A DNA stretch of 64,000 nt from Bordetella parapertussis (GTDB lineage Bacteria > Acidobacteriota > Terriglobia > Bryobacterales > Bryobacteraceae): positions 1-64,000 of the forward strand of contig CALQCC020000018.1 in assembly GCA_943328975.2 (NCBI GenBank), read 5' to 3'. Of this stretch, positions 26,559 to 34,718 are shown piece by piece. Numbering within the stretch: position 1 is the first letter of the stretch; each line of letters opens with the position of its first letter. Made by a program: the position numbers and the translations under genes. Below the pieces are notes generated by a model. That model was not told the DNA's origin and ran no database searches. It saw only the letters and a program-made list of their open reading frames with translations.

Positions 26559-26629
26559 CTTGTCCTTTATTACCCGGTCTCACTTGATTCTACGCCTGGG
26601 CGGGGCATTAAGCAACGCCCACAGGGCGG

Positions 26630-27211
26630 CTATTGGACGGTGCCCACGCGGTCCAGGGGCCAGTAGGAGAAGACCGCTTTGCCGTAAATGTAGCTGCGAG
26701 CGACGGTGCCCCAGGTCCGGCTGTCGTTGGAAGAGCTGCGGTGGTCGCCCAGCACGAAGTATTCGCCCTCGGGCACCGTCACCCGATCCAGCGAAACGTG
26801 GTCGCGGTATTCTTCCGGGACGTAGGGTTCGGTGAGTTCTTGATCATTGACGTAAACCCGCCCGCGGCTGATTTCGACGGTGTCGCCAGGGACGCCGATC
26901 ACACGCTTGATGTAGGACTTGCTGGTGTCACCGGGGAACCAGAAAACCACAGTATCTCCGTGGTTTACGGCCGTAATGCCGAAGCGATAGGAGAACTTAT
27001 TGATAAAAATGCGCTCTTGATCAACCAGCGAAGGCATCATGCTGGTACCTTCGACGCGGACCGGCTGGTAGAGGAACAGAATCACGATCAGCGCGATTAG
27101 GACGCTGAGGGCGAGGTCGCGGAGCCAGAGCAGGGTTCCCGCCGGCGGTCGGCTGGGCGGACCCTGGGCGGGATCGCGGGGGGTAAGGTCCGGGCTGGAA
27201 TCCGATTGCAT
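26630..27211 (-). CDS. lepB: Signal peptidase I
   Basis: A 193-residue membrane-anchored serine protease that removes signal peptides from exported proteins at the periplasmic face of the inner membrane. One hydrophobic segment (about residues 30-47) is followed by the catalytic Ser in VEGTSMMPSL, the catalytic Lys in SYIKRVIGVPGD, and the GDHRSSSNDSRTWGTV box. Upstream in-frame ATGs exist (27325, 27271), but 27211 gives a normal cytoplasmic tail and has TATAGT 9 bases before it. Given the many exported proteins in the window it is a natural neighbour rather than part of a pathway. Confidence 0.93.
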   Translation of the reverse strand: MQSDSSPDLTPRDPAQGPPSRPPAGTLLWLRDLALSVLIALIVILFLYQPVRVEGTSMMPSLVDQERIFINKFSYRFGITAVNHGDTVVFWFPGDTSKSYIKRVIGVPGDTVEISRGRVYVNDQELTEPYVPEEYRDHVSLDRVTVPEGEYFVLGDHRSSSNDSRTWGTVARSYIYGKAVFSYWPLDRVGTVQ

Positions 27212-27220
27212 CTCCACACC

Positions 27221-27226
27221 ACTATA
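27221..27226 (-). promoter_or_regulatory. -10 box of leaderless type (TATAGT) for lepB
   Basis: On the minus strand TATAGT ends 9 bases before the ATG at 27211. The intervening GGTGTGGAG contains a GGAG directly touching the start codon, too close for a normal ribosome binding site. Confidence 0.4.
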
Positions 27227-27324
27227 GACGCATACGGGGACGAATGGTTGGCGGGGAAATGGGAATTCCATATGGGGGACTAACCGGGTATTAGTACAGG
27301 GGTACACCGTAGGGCATATGTCCA

Positions 27325-27353
27325 TTTACGCTTAGGGATTTTTCCGGCATACT
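27325..27353 (+). promoter_or_regulatory. Promoter TTTACG-17-CATACT for the small basic protein gene
   Basis: TTTACG (27325-27330) and CATACT (27348-27353) are 17 bases apart. The -10 element ends 8 bases before the ATG at 27362, so the transcript would start nearly at the ATG. No Shine-Dalgarno is present. Confidence 0.45.
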
Positions 27354-27361
27354 GAGTCCCG

Positions 27362-27598
27362 ATGGATATTCAAAACATTCTTGCTCAACTCCACTCGGAG
27401 CGGCAGCATGTCAACGAAGTGATCCTGACCCTGGAGCGTCTTGCTCAGGGTATCCAGCGGCGTAAGGATCTGCCCACCGCGACGAGCCTGCTAGCGCTCG
27501 AAGGCGGCAAACCGAAGCGGACTGTTAGTCCAGAAACTCGGGCCAAGCTGGCGCGAGCTCAACGGAAGCGTTGGGCCGTGAAGAAGAATAAGTCATAG
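27362..27598 (+). CDS. Small basic hypothetical protein
   Basis: 78 residues with two parts: an N-terminal helix-prone segment (about 1-32, LAQLHSERQHVNEVILTLERL) with coiled-coil character, and a basic C-terminal tail from about residue 50 (KPKRTVSPETRAKLARAQRKR, seen in part). The SPETRAKLARAQRKRWA tail resembles short basic C-termini found on small acidobacterial proteins, and could bind nucleic acid, but this is inference. It has its own promoter-like sequence and ends 17 bases before the tRNA-His 3' end on the opposite strand. No signal peptide. Confidence 0.6.
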   Translation: MDIQNILAQLHSERQHVNEVILTLERLAQGIQRRKDLPTATSLLALEGGKPKRTVSPETRAKLARAQRKRWAVKKNKS

Positions 27599-27614
27599 AA
27601 TGACTAGGAGAGGT

Positions 27615-27692
27615 TGGGGCGGCTAACGGGATTTGAACCCGTGACATCCAGAATCACAATCTGGCGCTACTACCAGCTGAGCTATAGCCGCC
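27615..27692 (-). tRNA. tRNA-His (anticodon GTG)
   Basis: Reading the minus strand: acceptor GGCGGCTA, TA, D-arm GCTCAGCTGGTAGTAGC, anticodon arm CCAGA-TTGTGAT-TCTGG with anticodon GTG, variable ATGTC, T-arm ACGGG-TTCAAAT-CCCGT, then TAGCCGCC and an encoded CCA. Position 8-9 TA fixes the numbering, so the first G is G-1 and pairs with C73, giving the 8-bp acceptor that identifies tRNA-His. The D stem has one mismatch (C13-T22) and the D loop one base more than E. coli. Its GUG anticodon makes it a target for queuosine at position 34. Confidence 0.97.
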
Positions 27693-27703
27693 GTAGTGCT
27701 TTT

Positions 27704-27709
27704 ATTGTA
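27704..27709 (-). promoter_or_regulatory. -10 box (TACAAT) for tRNA-His
   Basis: On the minus strand TACAAT ends 11 bases before the tRNA 5' end, a normal distance for a stable RNA start. The -35 region (GGCCAC at 17 bases) is poor. Confidence 0.45.
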
Positions 27710-27737
27710 GCATCGGTGGACCTGTTGTGGCCACGCG

Positions 27738-28334
27738 GTGTGTTACTTTGATGAGATCGGTACCGATCCTACTCACCTGCTCACCGTCTTAATTGCGGAC
27801 CGTCGTGGCATTGTCGCGGCGATCACTGCTGTTCTTTCCGAACTCCACGTCGAACTCCTGGAACTTACTCAGACCGTTGTGTGCGGCTATTTCACGATCA
27901 CACTGGCGGTGGCGACCCCTGGTGATGAGGCGAGGGAATCAGCCTTGGACCAAGCGTTAGTTGCTGGCCTGCGGAAGGCACTTGGTCCGGAGGCTGCTGT
28001 CACTTTGCTGCCGTATCGGGCTACAAAGGAAGTTTCCGCGGAGTGTGATCGCTACATTTTGACCGCTACTGGTGAAGCCAGCACGGCGGTGATCCATGCC
28101 CTGACCGAACTGGTGGCGGAGCGCGGCGGCAACTTTGTGGACTTCAGTTTTCAAAACACCGCGGCGGGTGTGAGCTTTGTCGCGGAGATTGATCTGCCGC
28201 TTACCCAAGCGCTGGATCAGTTGCAGATTGACCTCCGGCACGTGGGTGCGGCTGCGGGCCTGCGCGTCCGTTTGCAACATCAAAGGCTGTTCACGGCAAC
28301 CAACGAAATCGCATTCCGGAGAGTGGGTTCATGA
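27738..28334 (+). CDS. Tandem ACT-domain protein, partner of UPF0210
   Basis: 198 residues forming two ACT-like domains: residues about 13-90 (HLLTVLIADRRGIVAAITAVL) and about 105-185 (RYILTATGEASTAVIHALTEL). ACT domains bind amino acids or similar small ligands. The start is GTG and no Shine-Dalgarno or -10 box is obvious. It overlaps the UPF0210 gene by ATGA; small ACT proteins (UPF0237) are commonly encoded next to UPF0210 proteins, but here the ACT protein is double length, more like the GcvR arrangement. A regulatory or sensing role toward its partner is plausible but unproven. Confidence 0.75.
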   Translation: MCYFDEIGTDPTHLLTVLIADRRGIVAAITAVLSELHVELLELTQTVVCGYFTITLAVATPGDEARESALDQALVAGLRKALGPEAAVTLLPYRATKEVSAECDRYILTATGEASTAVIHALTELVAERGGNFVDFSFQNTAAGVSFVAEIDLPLTQALDQLQIDLRHVGAAAGLRVRLQHQRLFTATNEIAFRRVGS

Positions 28335-29710
28335 TCAGGCGGGCTGCGATTGCGGAAACGCTGCGGATGTTCCAGGAAGAAAATCTGGATGTGCGCACCG
28401 TGACGTTGGGTCTGAATATTGAGGAGTGCTCCAGTCCTTCGCTGAGCCAGTTGCTGGATAAACTACGGGCGACGATTCTTTCGCGAGCCAGCGGTCTGGT
28501 GCAAGCAACGCGCACGCTGGAACAGCGCTTCGGTGTGCCGGTGGTGAACAAGCGCATTGCGGTTACTCCGATTGCGAGCATCGCGGCAGGGCACAACCGA
28601 GATGCTCTCGTGAAGGTTGCTGAGCAGTTGGATCGGGTGGCAGCCGAAGCCGGGGTGGACCTGATCGGCGGGTTCGGCGCGTTCATGCAAAAGGCGATGA
28701 CGGCTACGGCGTCAGAGCTATTGGACAGTCTGCCGGAAGCGATGTCGCGGACGCAGCGGGTGTGCGGTGGCATCAACGTGGCCAGCACTCGGGTCGGCAT
28801 CAATATGGACGCTGTGCGCAAAGCCGGTCACACCATCAAGGCGATGGCCGAGGCCGACAAAGCCAACGGCGGTTTCGCGTGCGCGAAATTGGTGGTGTTC
28901 GCCAACATGCCGGACGACAATCCGTTCATGGCTGGAGCTACCCACGGCCAGGGCGAAGGTGACGCGGTGATCAACATCGGCGTCTCTGGTCCAGGTGTGA
29001 TCAAGCGGGCCCTGCAGCGATTGATTGAAGAAGTCGGCGCCGATAACCTGACGCTGGCGGACATTGCCGAAGAGATCAAGATCACGGCGTTCCGCGTAAC
29101 GCGCGTGGGTGAACTACTGGGTCGCGAACTGGCGGAGTCTCTGGACGTAGAGTTCGGCATCGTGGATTTGTCGCTGGCTCCGACCCCTAAGGTGGGTGAT
29201 TCGATTGGCGAGATCCTGCAGGCCATGGGGATACTGAAGGTCGGCGCGCCGGGATCGACTGCGGCGCTTGCGCTATTGAACGATGCGGTAAAAAAGGGCG
29301 GGGCATTCGCCAGTAGCAGCGTCGGTGGGTTGAGCGGTGCCTTTATTCCAGTGATGGAAGACGCGACCCTGGCCGAGGCCGTCGCGAACGGCAGCTTGAC
29401 CATCGAGAAGCTGGAAGCCATGACGAGCGTGTGCAGCGTGGGGCTCGACATGGTCCCGATTCCTGGGGACACGCCTGCGGACACGATCGCCGCGATCATC
29501 GCGGATGAGATGGCGATTGGAGTGGTCAACAACAAGACCACGGCGACTCGGCTGATTCCGGTTCCAGGCAAGAAGGCCGGGGAGATCGTCAACTTCGGCG
29601 GACTCTTTGGCGCCAGCACGATCATGACGGTGCGCGATGTCACGGGCTCGGAGCAGTTCGTGAAGTTTGGCGGACGAATTCCCGCGCCGTTGCAGAGCTT
29701 ACGGAATTAA
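28331..29710 (+). CDS. UPF0210/PFL family protein (DUF711)
   Basis: A 459-residue protein of the UPF0210 family (normal length about 450), soluble and glycine rich. Recognisable blocks are the MIRRAAIAETLRMFQEENLDVRT-like start (seen in part), NKRIAVTPIASIA, LIGGFGAFMQKAMT, and the C-terminal MAIGVVNNKTTATRLIPVPG with GGLFGASTIM. The family has a fold related to pyruvate formate-lyase-like barrels in some annotations, yet no glycyl radical motif is seen and the biochemical role is unknown. Translational coupling to the ACT protein suggests a ligand-controlled complex. Convergent with alkB, overlapping by 4 bases. Confidence 0.87.
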   Translation: MIRRAAIAETLRMFQEENLDVRTVTLGLNIEECSSPSLSQLLDKLRATILSRASGLVQATRTLEQRFGVPVVNKRIAVTPIASIAAGHNRDALVKVAEQLDRVAAEAGVDLIGGFGAFMQKAMTATASELLDSLPEAMSRTQRVCGGINVASTRVGINMDAVRKAGHTIKAMAEADKANGGFACAKLVVFANMPDDNPFMAGATHGQGEGDAVINIGVSGPGVIKRALQRLIEEVGADNLTLADIAEEIKITAFRVTRVGELLGRELAESLDVEFGIVDLSLAPTPKVGDSIGEILQAMGILKVGAPGSTAALALLNDAVKKGGAFASSSVGGLSGAFIPVMEDATLAEAVANGSLTIEKLEAMTSVCSVGLDMVPIPGDTPADTIAAIIADEMAIGVVNNKTTATRLIPVPGKKAGEIVNFGGLFGASTIMTVRDVTGSEQFVKFGGRIPAPLQSLRN

Positions 29711-30315
29711 ACCGCGACGCGGAAGGTTAGATTGATGCGGCACGCTTCGGTGAGTGGATGCTCTCCGGCTTTCAAGGGCAGAATGCCGTGGTAACGAAGC
29801 CGAGCCGGCCCGCCCCATACAACGACGTCGCCGTGATGGAGCTTCACGCGAGCGGCTTTGTCAGAGCGCTGAAGTCCTCCAAATAAGAACACTGCGGGGA
29901 GTCCGAGAGAGACGGACACGATGGGCTGTCCGAAGTCTTGCTCGTCTTTGTCCTGATGCAGCGACATCTTCGCGGCGGGTTCATAGCGGTTGATCAGGCA
30001 AGCGTCGGGGACGAAGTTCGGGAATCCGGCATCCGCGGCCGCGGCAGCGGCGAGTGCGAGAAACGGCGCGGGCAACTCGGGCCAGGGTTGCTGAGTCTCG
30101 GGATCGATGGCGCTGTAGCGATAGCCCGTGCGATCGGTGACCCAACCGAACGGCCCGCAATTGGTCATCGCGACGGACATGCGGAATCCGCCTGGCGTAA
30201 CCATGTGACGAAATGGAGCGGCGGCGGTTACGTCGGTCACTGCTTGCCACAGTGCAACTTCTTCCTTGCGCGCGAACTCCGGCAGCAGGATCGCTCCCGG
30301 CGCGATCTCCATCAT
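29707..30315 (-). CDS. alkB: AlkB-type 2-oxoglutarate/Fe(II) DNA demethylase
   Basis: A 202-residue dioxygenase that repairs N1-methyladenine and N3-methylcytosine by oxidative demethylation. The iron ligands are His120, Asp122 (KMSLHQDKDE) and His176 (RLRYHGILP); the final RINLTFR supplies the 2-oxoglutarate Arg. GWVTDRTGYRYSAIDP and the CLINRYEP nucleotide-recognition segment match E. coli AlkB. Its ATG overlaps the ada stop codon (30312-30315), so the pair is co-transcribed and likely induced by methylation damage through Ada. Confidence 0.94.
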   Translation of the reverse strand: MMEIAPGAILLPEFARKEEVALWQAVTDVTAAAPFRHMVTPGGFRMSVAMTNCGPFGWVTDRTGYRYSAIDPETQQPWPELPAPFLALAAAAAADAGFPNFVPDACLINRYEPAAKMSLHQDKDEQDFGQPIVSVSLGLPAVFLFGGLQRSDKAARVKLHHGDVVVWGGPARLRYHGILPLKAGEHPLTEACRINLTFRVAV

Positions 30316-31355
30316 TGTTGTGCCTCGCGTTCGAGCAGCGCGCGCTTGCGCGCTACGCCCCAGCGATAGCCGGAGAGGCCTCCATCATTCCGGACCACTC
30401 GATGGCAGGGGATGGCGACCGCGAGTGCGTTGGTCGCGCACGCTCCGGCGACGGCGCGGACGGCTTTGGGCGCTCCGATTTGCTGCGCGATCTGGGAGTA
30501 GCTCGCGGTCGTGCCGGGCGGGATCGTTTGCAGCGCCTGCCACACACGTTGTTGGAATGCGGTTCCTCGAATGTCGAGCGGAAGATGCAAGCCGAGATGC
30601 GGAGCTTCCACGAATCCGATTACTGCCGCCACGGTGCGTTCAAAGTCTCCATCGCCCGCCATCAGGTTCGCCTGTGGGAAGCGGTCCTGGAGATTGTGGG
30701 TCAGCGCATTGGGATCGTCGCCCAGGAGAATCGCGCAGATGCCGCGATCACTCTGCGCAACCAGGATGGAACCAAGAGAACATTCGCCGACAGCGAAGTG
30801 GATGTTGGTGCCGGATCCGCCTGCACGGTAGTTCGACGGCGTCATGCCGAGGATACGATCTGCTGCGGCATAGAATCGACTGCTGGAACTATAGCCCGCC
30901 TCGTAGACGGCATCGGTCACGGTCCTGCTTTGACGAAGCTCTTGCTGAATGCGTCGGGCGCGGTGTGCTGTGGCGTATTGCTTGGGTGTCAGGCCGGTGA
31001 TGCCCTTGAAGACGCGATGAAAGTGGAATGTGCTGAGGCCAGCGCGGTCGGCCAGACCTTGGAGGCTAGGCTGTTCTTCCGAAGTTTCGATGAGCCTACA
31101 AACGTTGGCGATGGTCGCCGCGTGTTGTTCCGCTAACGAGGCTTCGTTCGGAACGCAGCGTTTGCAGGCGCGGAATCCGGCTGCTTCGGCTGCACTGTTG
31201 GTATCGAAGAAAGAAACATTCTCTGGCCGCGCGAGGCGTGCGGCGCAGGATGGGCGGCAATAGACTCCCGTGGTCCGGACGGCGTAGACGAAACTTCCGT
31301 CCGCGCCGGAATCGCGCGCTAGTAGGGCCGCCCAGCGTGGGTCGTTTGTGATCAC
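30312..31355 (-). CDS. ada: Ada: methyl-sensing regulator and O6-alkylguanine-DNA methyltransferase
   Basis: 347 residues with three modules: an N-terminal zinc methyl-phosphotriester acceptor (C33, C37, C64, C67 in VYCRPSC and ACKRC), an AraC-type helix-turn-helix domain (about 80-170, GLSTFHFHRVFKGITGLTP), and a C-terminal methyltransferase with acceptor Cys317 in IPCHRV. By family, methylation of the first site turns it into an activator of its own operon while the C-terminal site repairs O6-methylguanine. It starts with GTG and heads the ada-alkB operon, with TAGATT 6 bases upstream. Confidence 0.96.
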   Translation of the reverse strand: MITNDPRWAALLARDSGADGSFVYAVRTTGVYCRPSCAARLARPENVSFFDTNSAAEAAGFRACKRCVPNEASLAEQHAATIANVCRLIETSEEQPSLQGLADRAGLSTFHFHRVFKGITGLTPKQYATAHRARRIQQELRQSRTVTDAVYEAGYSSSSRFYAAADRILGMTPSNYRAGGSGTNIHFAVGECSLGSILVAQSDRGICAILLGDDPNALTHNLQDRFPQANLMAGDGDFERTVAAVIGFVEAPHLGLHLPLDIRGTAFQQRVWQALQTIPPGTTASYSQIAQQIGAPKAVRAVAGACATNALAVAIPCHRVVRNDGGLSGYRWGVARKRALLEREAQQ

Positions 31356-31361
31356 AAGTAC

Positions 31362-31367
31362 AATCTA
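31362..31367 (-). promoter_or_regulatory. Extended -10 box (TGcTAGATT) for ada-alkB
   Basis: On the minus strand TAGATT, with TG one base before it, ends 6 bases before the GTG start at 31355. An Ada-type operator would have to overlap or lie upstream of it; I could not recognise one. Confidence 0.4.
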
Positions 31368-31414
31368 GCAGCGGTGCGTCGTGAGAACACTCCGGTTCTT
31401 GCGGTCGAATTCAG

Positions 31415-32863
31415 CTACAGGCCGGCCTTCTTCCACAGCGCGTCCACGCGTTGCTTGACGTCGTCGGACATCTTGATCACGTCGGGCCACGGACGAGTGA
31501 AGCCCTCGCCGGGCCACTTCTTCGTCGCGTCGACACCCATCTTGCTGCCGTAGTTAGCGAGGCGACTGGCATGGTCGAGTGAATCGACCGGACCAAGCAC
31601 GAACTGAATGTCGCGCTCCGGGTCGATGTTGTTGAGTGCCTTCCACGCGACTTCGCTGAAGTTCTGCACGTCCACGTCTTCGTCCACCACGACGATGACC
31701 TTGGAGAACATCGCTTGGCCGAGGCCCCAGATCGCGTGCATGACTTTACGCGCTTGGCCAGGGTACGACTTGCGGATCGACACCAGGATCAGGTTGTGGA
31801 AGATGCCTTCGGGCGGCATCGCGATGTCGCGGACCTCGGGAAGTTGCAGTCGCATCAAGGGCAGGAAGATGCGCTCGATGGCCTTGCCCATGTAGAAATC
31901 TTCCATCGGTGGCGGGCCGACGATGGTGGTTGCGTAGATGGGATCCTTGCGATGCGTGACGCAGGTGACGTGGAAGACAGGGTAGTCGTCGTCGAGCGAA
32001 TAGAATCCTGTGTGGTCGCCGAACGGGCCTTCGTTGCGAAGTTCGTCTAGCTCAACGTATCCCTCCAAAACAATTTCCGCATTCGCCGGAACTTCAATGT
32101 CGGAAGTCTCGCACTTCACCATCTCAACGGGCTTGCCGCGCAGGAAGCCGGCGATCATCATTTCGTAGAGATCGGGTGGCAGCGGCAGTATCGCCGAATA
32201 CATGGTCGCCGGGTCAGCACCGATGGCGACCGCGACGTCCATACGCTTCTTGGTTCCGTCCGCCTGATTGCGGCGCATATGTTCGGCGCCCTGCTTGTGG
32301 GTCTGCCAGTGCATGCCAGTGGAGCGTTCGTCGAAGACCTGCATGCGGTAGCAGCCGCAATTCTGCTTGCCTGTATCCGGGTTGCGCGTGAACACCATGG
32401 GCAGAGTGATGAAGGGTCCGCCATCCTGCGGCCAGCAGTGCAGCACAGGGATGTCTTTCAGCGAGAAGTTGCCTTTGAGGATGACGTCTTTGCACGGGCC
32501 GCTCGAAACGGTTTTGGGAAACGCCGACGCCAGATCCGCCAGCTTGGGCAACATCTTGAGCTTGCCTAGAAAACCTTCGGGCTTTTGGAGCGCGATCAAG
32601 TCGGAGATCTTGGCGGCGATTTCCTCGATCGAATCGACCTCCAGAGCGAGCTCCATTCGCTTCATTGACGCGAAGGCGTTGATCAGCACCGGCATGTGCG
32701 AACGGCGCGGCTTCTCGAACAAAAGCGCGGGGCCGTTGTTCTTCACGCTGCGATCAGCGAACTCCGTTATCTCCAGGTACGGGTCGACTTCAAAGGGGAT
32801 TCGCTTGAGCTCGCCCTGTTTCTCTAGAGCTCGGATGAAAGCGCGCAGGTCATCGTAGGCCAT
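31415..32863 (-). CDS. ubiD: UbiD family prenylated-FMN decarboxylase
   Basis: A 482-residue UbiD-type enzyme (usual 480-500), decarboxylating an aromatic or polyprenyl-aromatic acid with prenylated FMN. Visible: MAYDDLRAFIRALEKQGEL at the N-terminus, GPFGDHTGFYS, DPIYATTIVGPPPMED and the acidic VVDEDVDVQNFSEVAW segment typical of the family. Ubiquinone or menaquinone synthesis is the likely role, but UbiD paralogues also act on other acids, and no UbiX or quinone gene lies nearby. It is divergent from fabG with 24 bases between start codons, so each promoter must overlap the other gene's start region. Confidence 0.87.
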   Translation of the reverse strand: MAYDDLRAFIRALEKQGELKRIPFEVDPYLEITEFADRSVKNNGPALLFEKPRRSHMPVLINAFASMKRMELALEVDSIEEIAAKISDLIALQKPEGFLGKLKMLPKLADLASAFPKTVSSGPCKDVILKGNFSLKDIPVLHCWPQDGGPFITLPMVFTRNPDTGKQNCGCYRMQVFDERSTGMHWQTHKQGAEHMRRNQADGTKKRMDVAVAIGADPATMYSAILPLPPDLYEMMIAGFLRGKPVEMVKCETSDIEVPANAEIVLEGYVELDELRNEGPFGDHTGFYSLDDDYPVFHVTCVTHRKDPIYATTIVGPPPMEDFYMGKAIERIFLPLMRLQLPEVRDIAMPPEGIFHNLILVSIRKSYPGQARKVMHAIWGLGQAMFSKVIVVVDEDVDVQNFSEVAWKALNNIDPERDIQFVLGPVDSLDHASRLANYGSKMGVDATKKWPGEGFTRPWPDVIKMSDDVKQRVDALWKKAGL

Positions 32864-32872
32864 CTAGGTACT

Positions 32873-32878
32873 ATTATG
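32873..32878 (-). promoter_or_regulatory. -10 box (CATAAT) for ubiD
   Basis: On the minus strand CATAAT ends 9 bases before the ubiD ATG. It overlaps the TACTAT/TATTAT run and the Shine-Dalgarno (GGAAG, 32878-32882) of the divergent fabG, so the two starts share one short element. Confidence 0.35.
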
Positions 32879-32887
32879 GAAGATTAC

Positions 32888-33622
32888 ATGGCTACAAAGA
32901 CAGCATTCATCACTGGCGCGAGCCGAGGCATCGGTCGGGCGTGCGCAATTGCCTTGGCGCAGGCAGGTACGCGGGTCGCTTTGGCGGCTCGGGACATGGC
33001 AAAGTTGGAGGAAACAGCGACAGCGGTTCGGGCGCTGGGAGTGGAAGCGCACGTAGTCGCGATCGACATGGCGTCGGTCGATTCGATCAAGGAAGCGATT
33101 GCTTCTACGGCGAAAGATTTCGGGCGCATTGACATCCTGGTGAACAACGCCGGAATTACGCGCGATGGTCTTGCCTTGCGGATGAAGCCCGAAGATTGGG
33201 ATGCCGTACTGCGCACCAATCTCACCGGTGCGTTCTTCGCTTGCCAGCAAGTGATGCAAGGCATGATGAAGGAACGTTGGGGCCGCATCATCAATATTTC
33301 TTCCATCGTGGGCGAGTCTGGAAATCCTGGCCAAGCGAATTACGTCGCGTCGAAAGCAGGCTTGATCGGGCTCACCAAGTCCCTGGCGCAAGAGATTGCG
33401 AGCCGGAATATTACGGTGAACGCGGTCACGCCTGGGTTCATCGATACGGATATGACGGCCGTGCTCACCGAAGAGCAGAAGACGAATATGTTGGCCCACA
33501 TTCCTCTAAAGCGCTTGGGCAAGCCGGAAGATATCGCCGCGGCGGTCCGGTTCCTGGCGAGCGAAGAAGCGGGCTACATTACCGGACACATCTTGAGCGT
33601 CAACGGCGGAATGTACATGTAG
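32888..33622 (+). CDS. fabG: 3-oxoacyl-ACP reductase (FabG-type SDR)
   Basis: A 244-residue short-chain dehydrogenase: NADP(H) motif TGASRGIG at 9-16, NNAG at 86-89, and the catalytic set N111, S139, Y152, K156 (NYVASKAGL). VTPGFIDTDMT and the C-terminal [14 protein letters not shown] match FabG closely, so reduction of 3-oxoacyl-ACP in fatty acid synthesis is likely, although other SDR substrates are possible and no other fab gene is adjacent. The ATG at 32888 is chosen over 32876 because GGAAG sits 5 bases before it. Its last 23 bases overlap the convergent GT9-like gene. Confidence 0.9.
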   Translation: MATKTAFITGASRGIGRACAIALAQAGTRVALAARDMAKLEETATAVRALGVEAHVVAIDMASVDSIKEAIASTAKDFGRIDILVNNAGITRDGLALRMKPEDWDAVLRTNLTGAFFACQQVMQGMMKERWGRIINISSIVGESGNPGQANYVASKAGLIGLTKSLAQEIASRNITVNAVTPGFIDTDMTAVLTEEQKTNMLAHIPLKRLGKPEDIAAAVRFLASEEAGYITGHILSVNGGMYM

Positions 33623-34718
33623 CAAGGGCGGCGCGCACTGCGCCGAGCGGGTCGGGTTCGTCACCTCGGATGATTGTTCCGTGTGGGCGCCAACGGGCCT
33701 GCATTCGTTCGCTGGCGAAGCCGGCGGCGATGCTGATGACTGGTACGCCACAAGCGCTGGCCACGTGGCCGGCTGCGGAATCGTAGCCGACGAATAATTG
33801 CGAGCGCGCGATTTCTGCTGCGAATGGAGCGAAGGCTCCGTCATGGGTTCGCATTCCCGGTTGCAACACTCGCTCCACGCGGGCTCGTTCTTCGGGGCTT
33901 CCACCCAGGTCGACCAACACTCTGGCTCCCGTTGCCCTTAACGTTCGCATGAGTTCCAGTTCGAACGTGTCATCCAGGCGCTTCGCGAGGTTCTCGCCGA
34001 CACCGAGGCTGACTGTAATGTTGAAAGCTTCGCCGGTAGCGGGCTGCGGGGCGATGTAGGGTCGGGCCTGTAGGTCGTGCGCCCAGCGCGCCGCTAGGTC
34101 CGGCAAACGGTCGAGTGAGTCGCCTCCGAAAGAGCGGCTTTCAAAGAAGCAGTAGCGATCTTCCGGGCACACCTGCAGTAGGCCAAGCTGCGTCAGCCTG
34201 GAGTCTGGATCGATCACCAGTCCATCGTCGAACCATAATGAGCCCGATGCCGCGAGACGGTCCTTGAGTGATCCGCTGCGCGCGTAAGGGGCAGGGAGGT
34301 GCCCCACGCGCGGGTCGGCGTCGAAGAGTTCGTAGTTCTTGCGCGGGCCCACGAATACGATGCTCGCGTTCGGGTATCGGCGCTTGGCCGCATCCATCAG
34401 GACGCTGGTAACGGCGACATCCGCTCCAAGGGTGATGCGCGAAAGAACGTACACGCGGTCCGCTGTTACGGGTAGCGGCGCCGATGGTGACTGGCGTAGC
34501 CGCGGGTTTAATTCAGGAGCAACCCGTTCGATCGCCGCACGGAACAGTAGTCCGTAGGCGAAGCACAGGCGCGGCTCGAACAGATCGCCCAATGGCTCGA
34601 CTACGCCGGAGAGAAACGCCCGCCCTTCGTCGATTGCCAGGGCCTGATCCAGGAGAGACGTCGCGACTGGACGCCCCTCCAGGCAGCATGTCAGGATCTC
34701 AAGACAGATATTTTCCAA
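33600..34718 (-). CDS. GT9-like (ADP-heptose transferase family) protein
   Basis: 372 residues, no signal peptide. The region from about 90 to the end resembles the two Rossmann halves of LPS heptosyltransferases: [21 protein letters not shown] at the first, then an [18 protein letters not shown] segment, and a C-terminal [23 protein letters not shown] block in the place of the GNDSGxxHxAxAxGxP motif that binds the nucleotide sugar. A transfer reaction on a cell-surface glycan is likely, but the helix-rich 80-residue N-terminus is unusual and donor and acceptor are unknown. It is the last gene of a six-gene operon and overlaps mtnP by 20 bases. Confidence 0.65.
   Translation of the reverse strand: MENICLEILTCCLEGRPVATSLLDQALAIDEGRAFLSGVVEPLGDLFEPRLCFAYGLLFRAAIERVAPELNPRLRQSPSAPLPVTADRVYVLSRITLGADVAVTSVLMDAAKRRYPNASIVFVGPRKNYELFDADPRVGHLPAPYARSGSLKDRLAASGSLWFDDGLVIDPDSRLTQLGLLQVCPEDRYCFFESRSFGGDSLDRLPDLAARWAHDLQARPYIAPQPATGEAFNITVSLGVGENLAKRLDDTFELELMRTLRATGARVLVDLGGSPEERARVERVLQPGMRTHDGAFAPFAAEIARSQLFVGYDSAAGHVASACGVPVISIAAGFASERMQARWRPHGTIIRGDEPDPLGAVRAALATCTFRR

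Noticed and set aside
26581-26620. GGGCG/CGCCC hairpin before lepB 3' end
   Set aside because: Short stem with a long loop and no U run; not distinguishable from background in GC-rich DNA.
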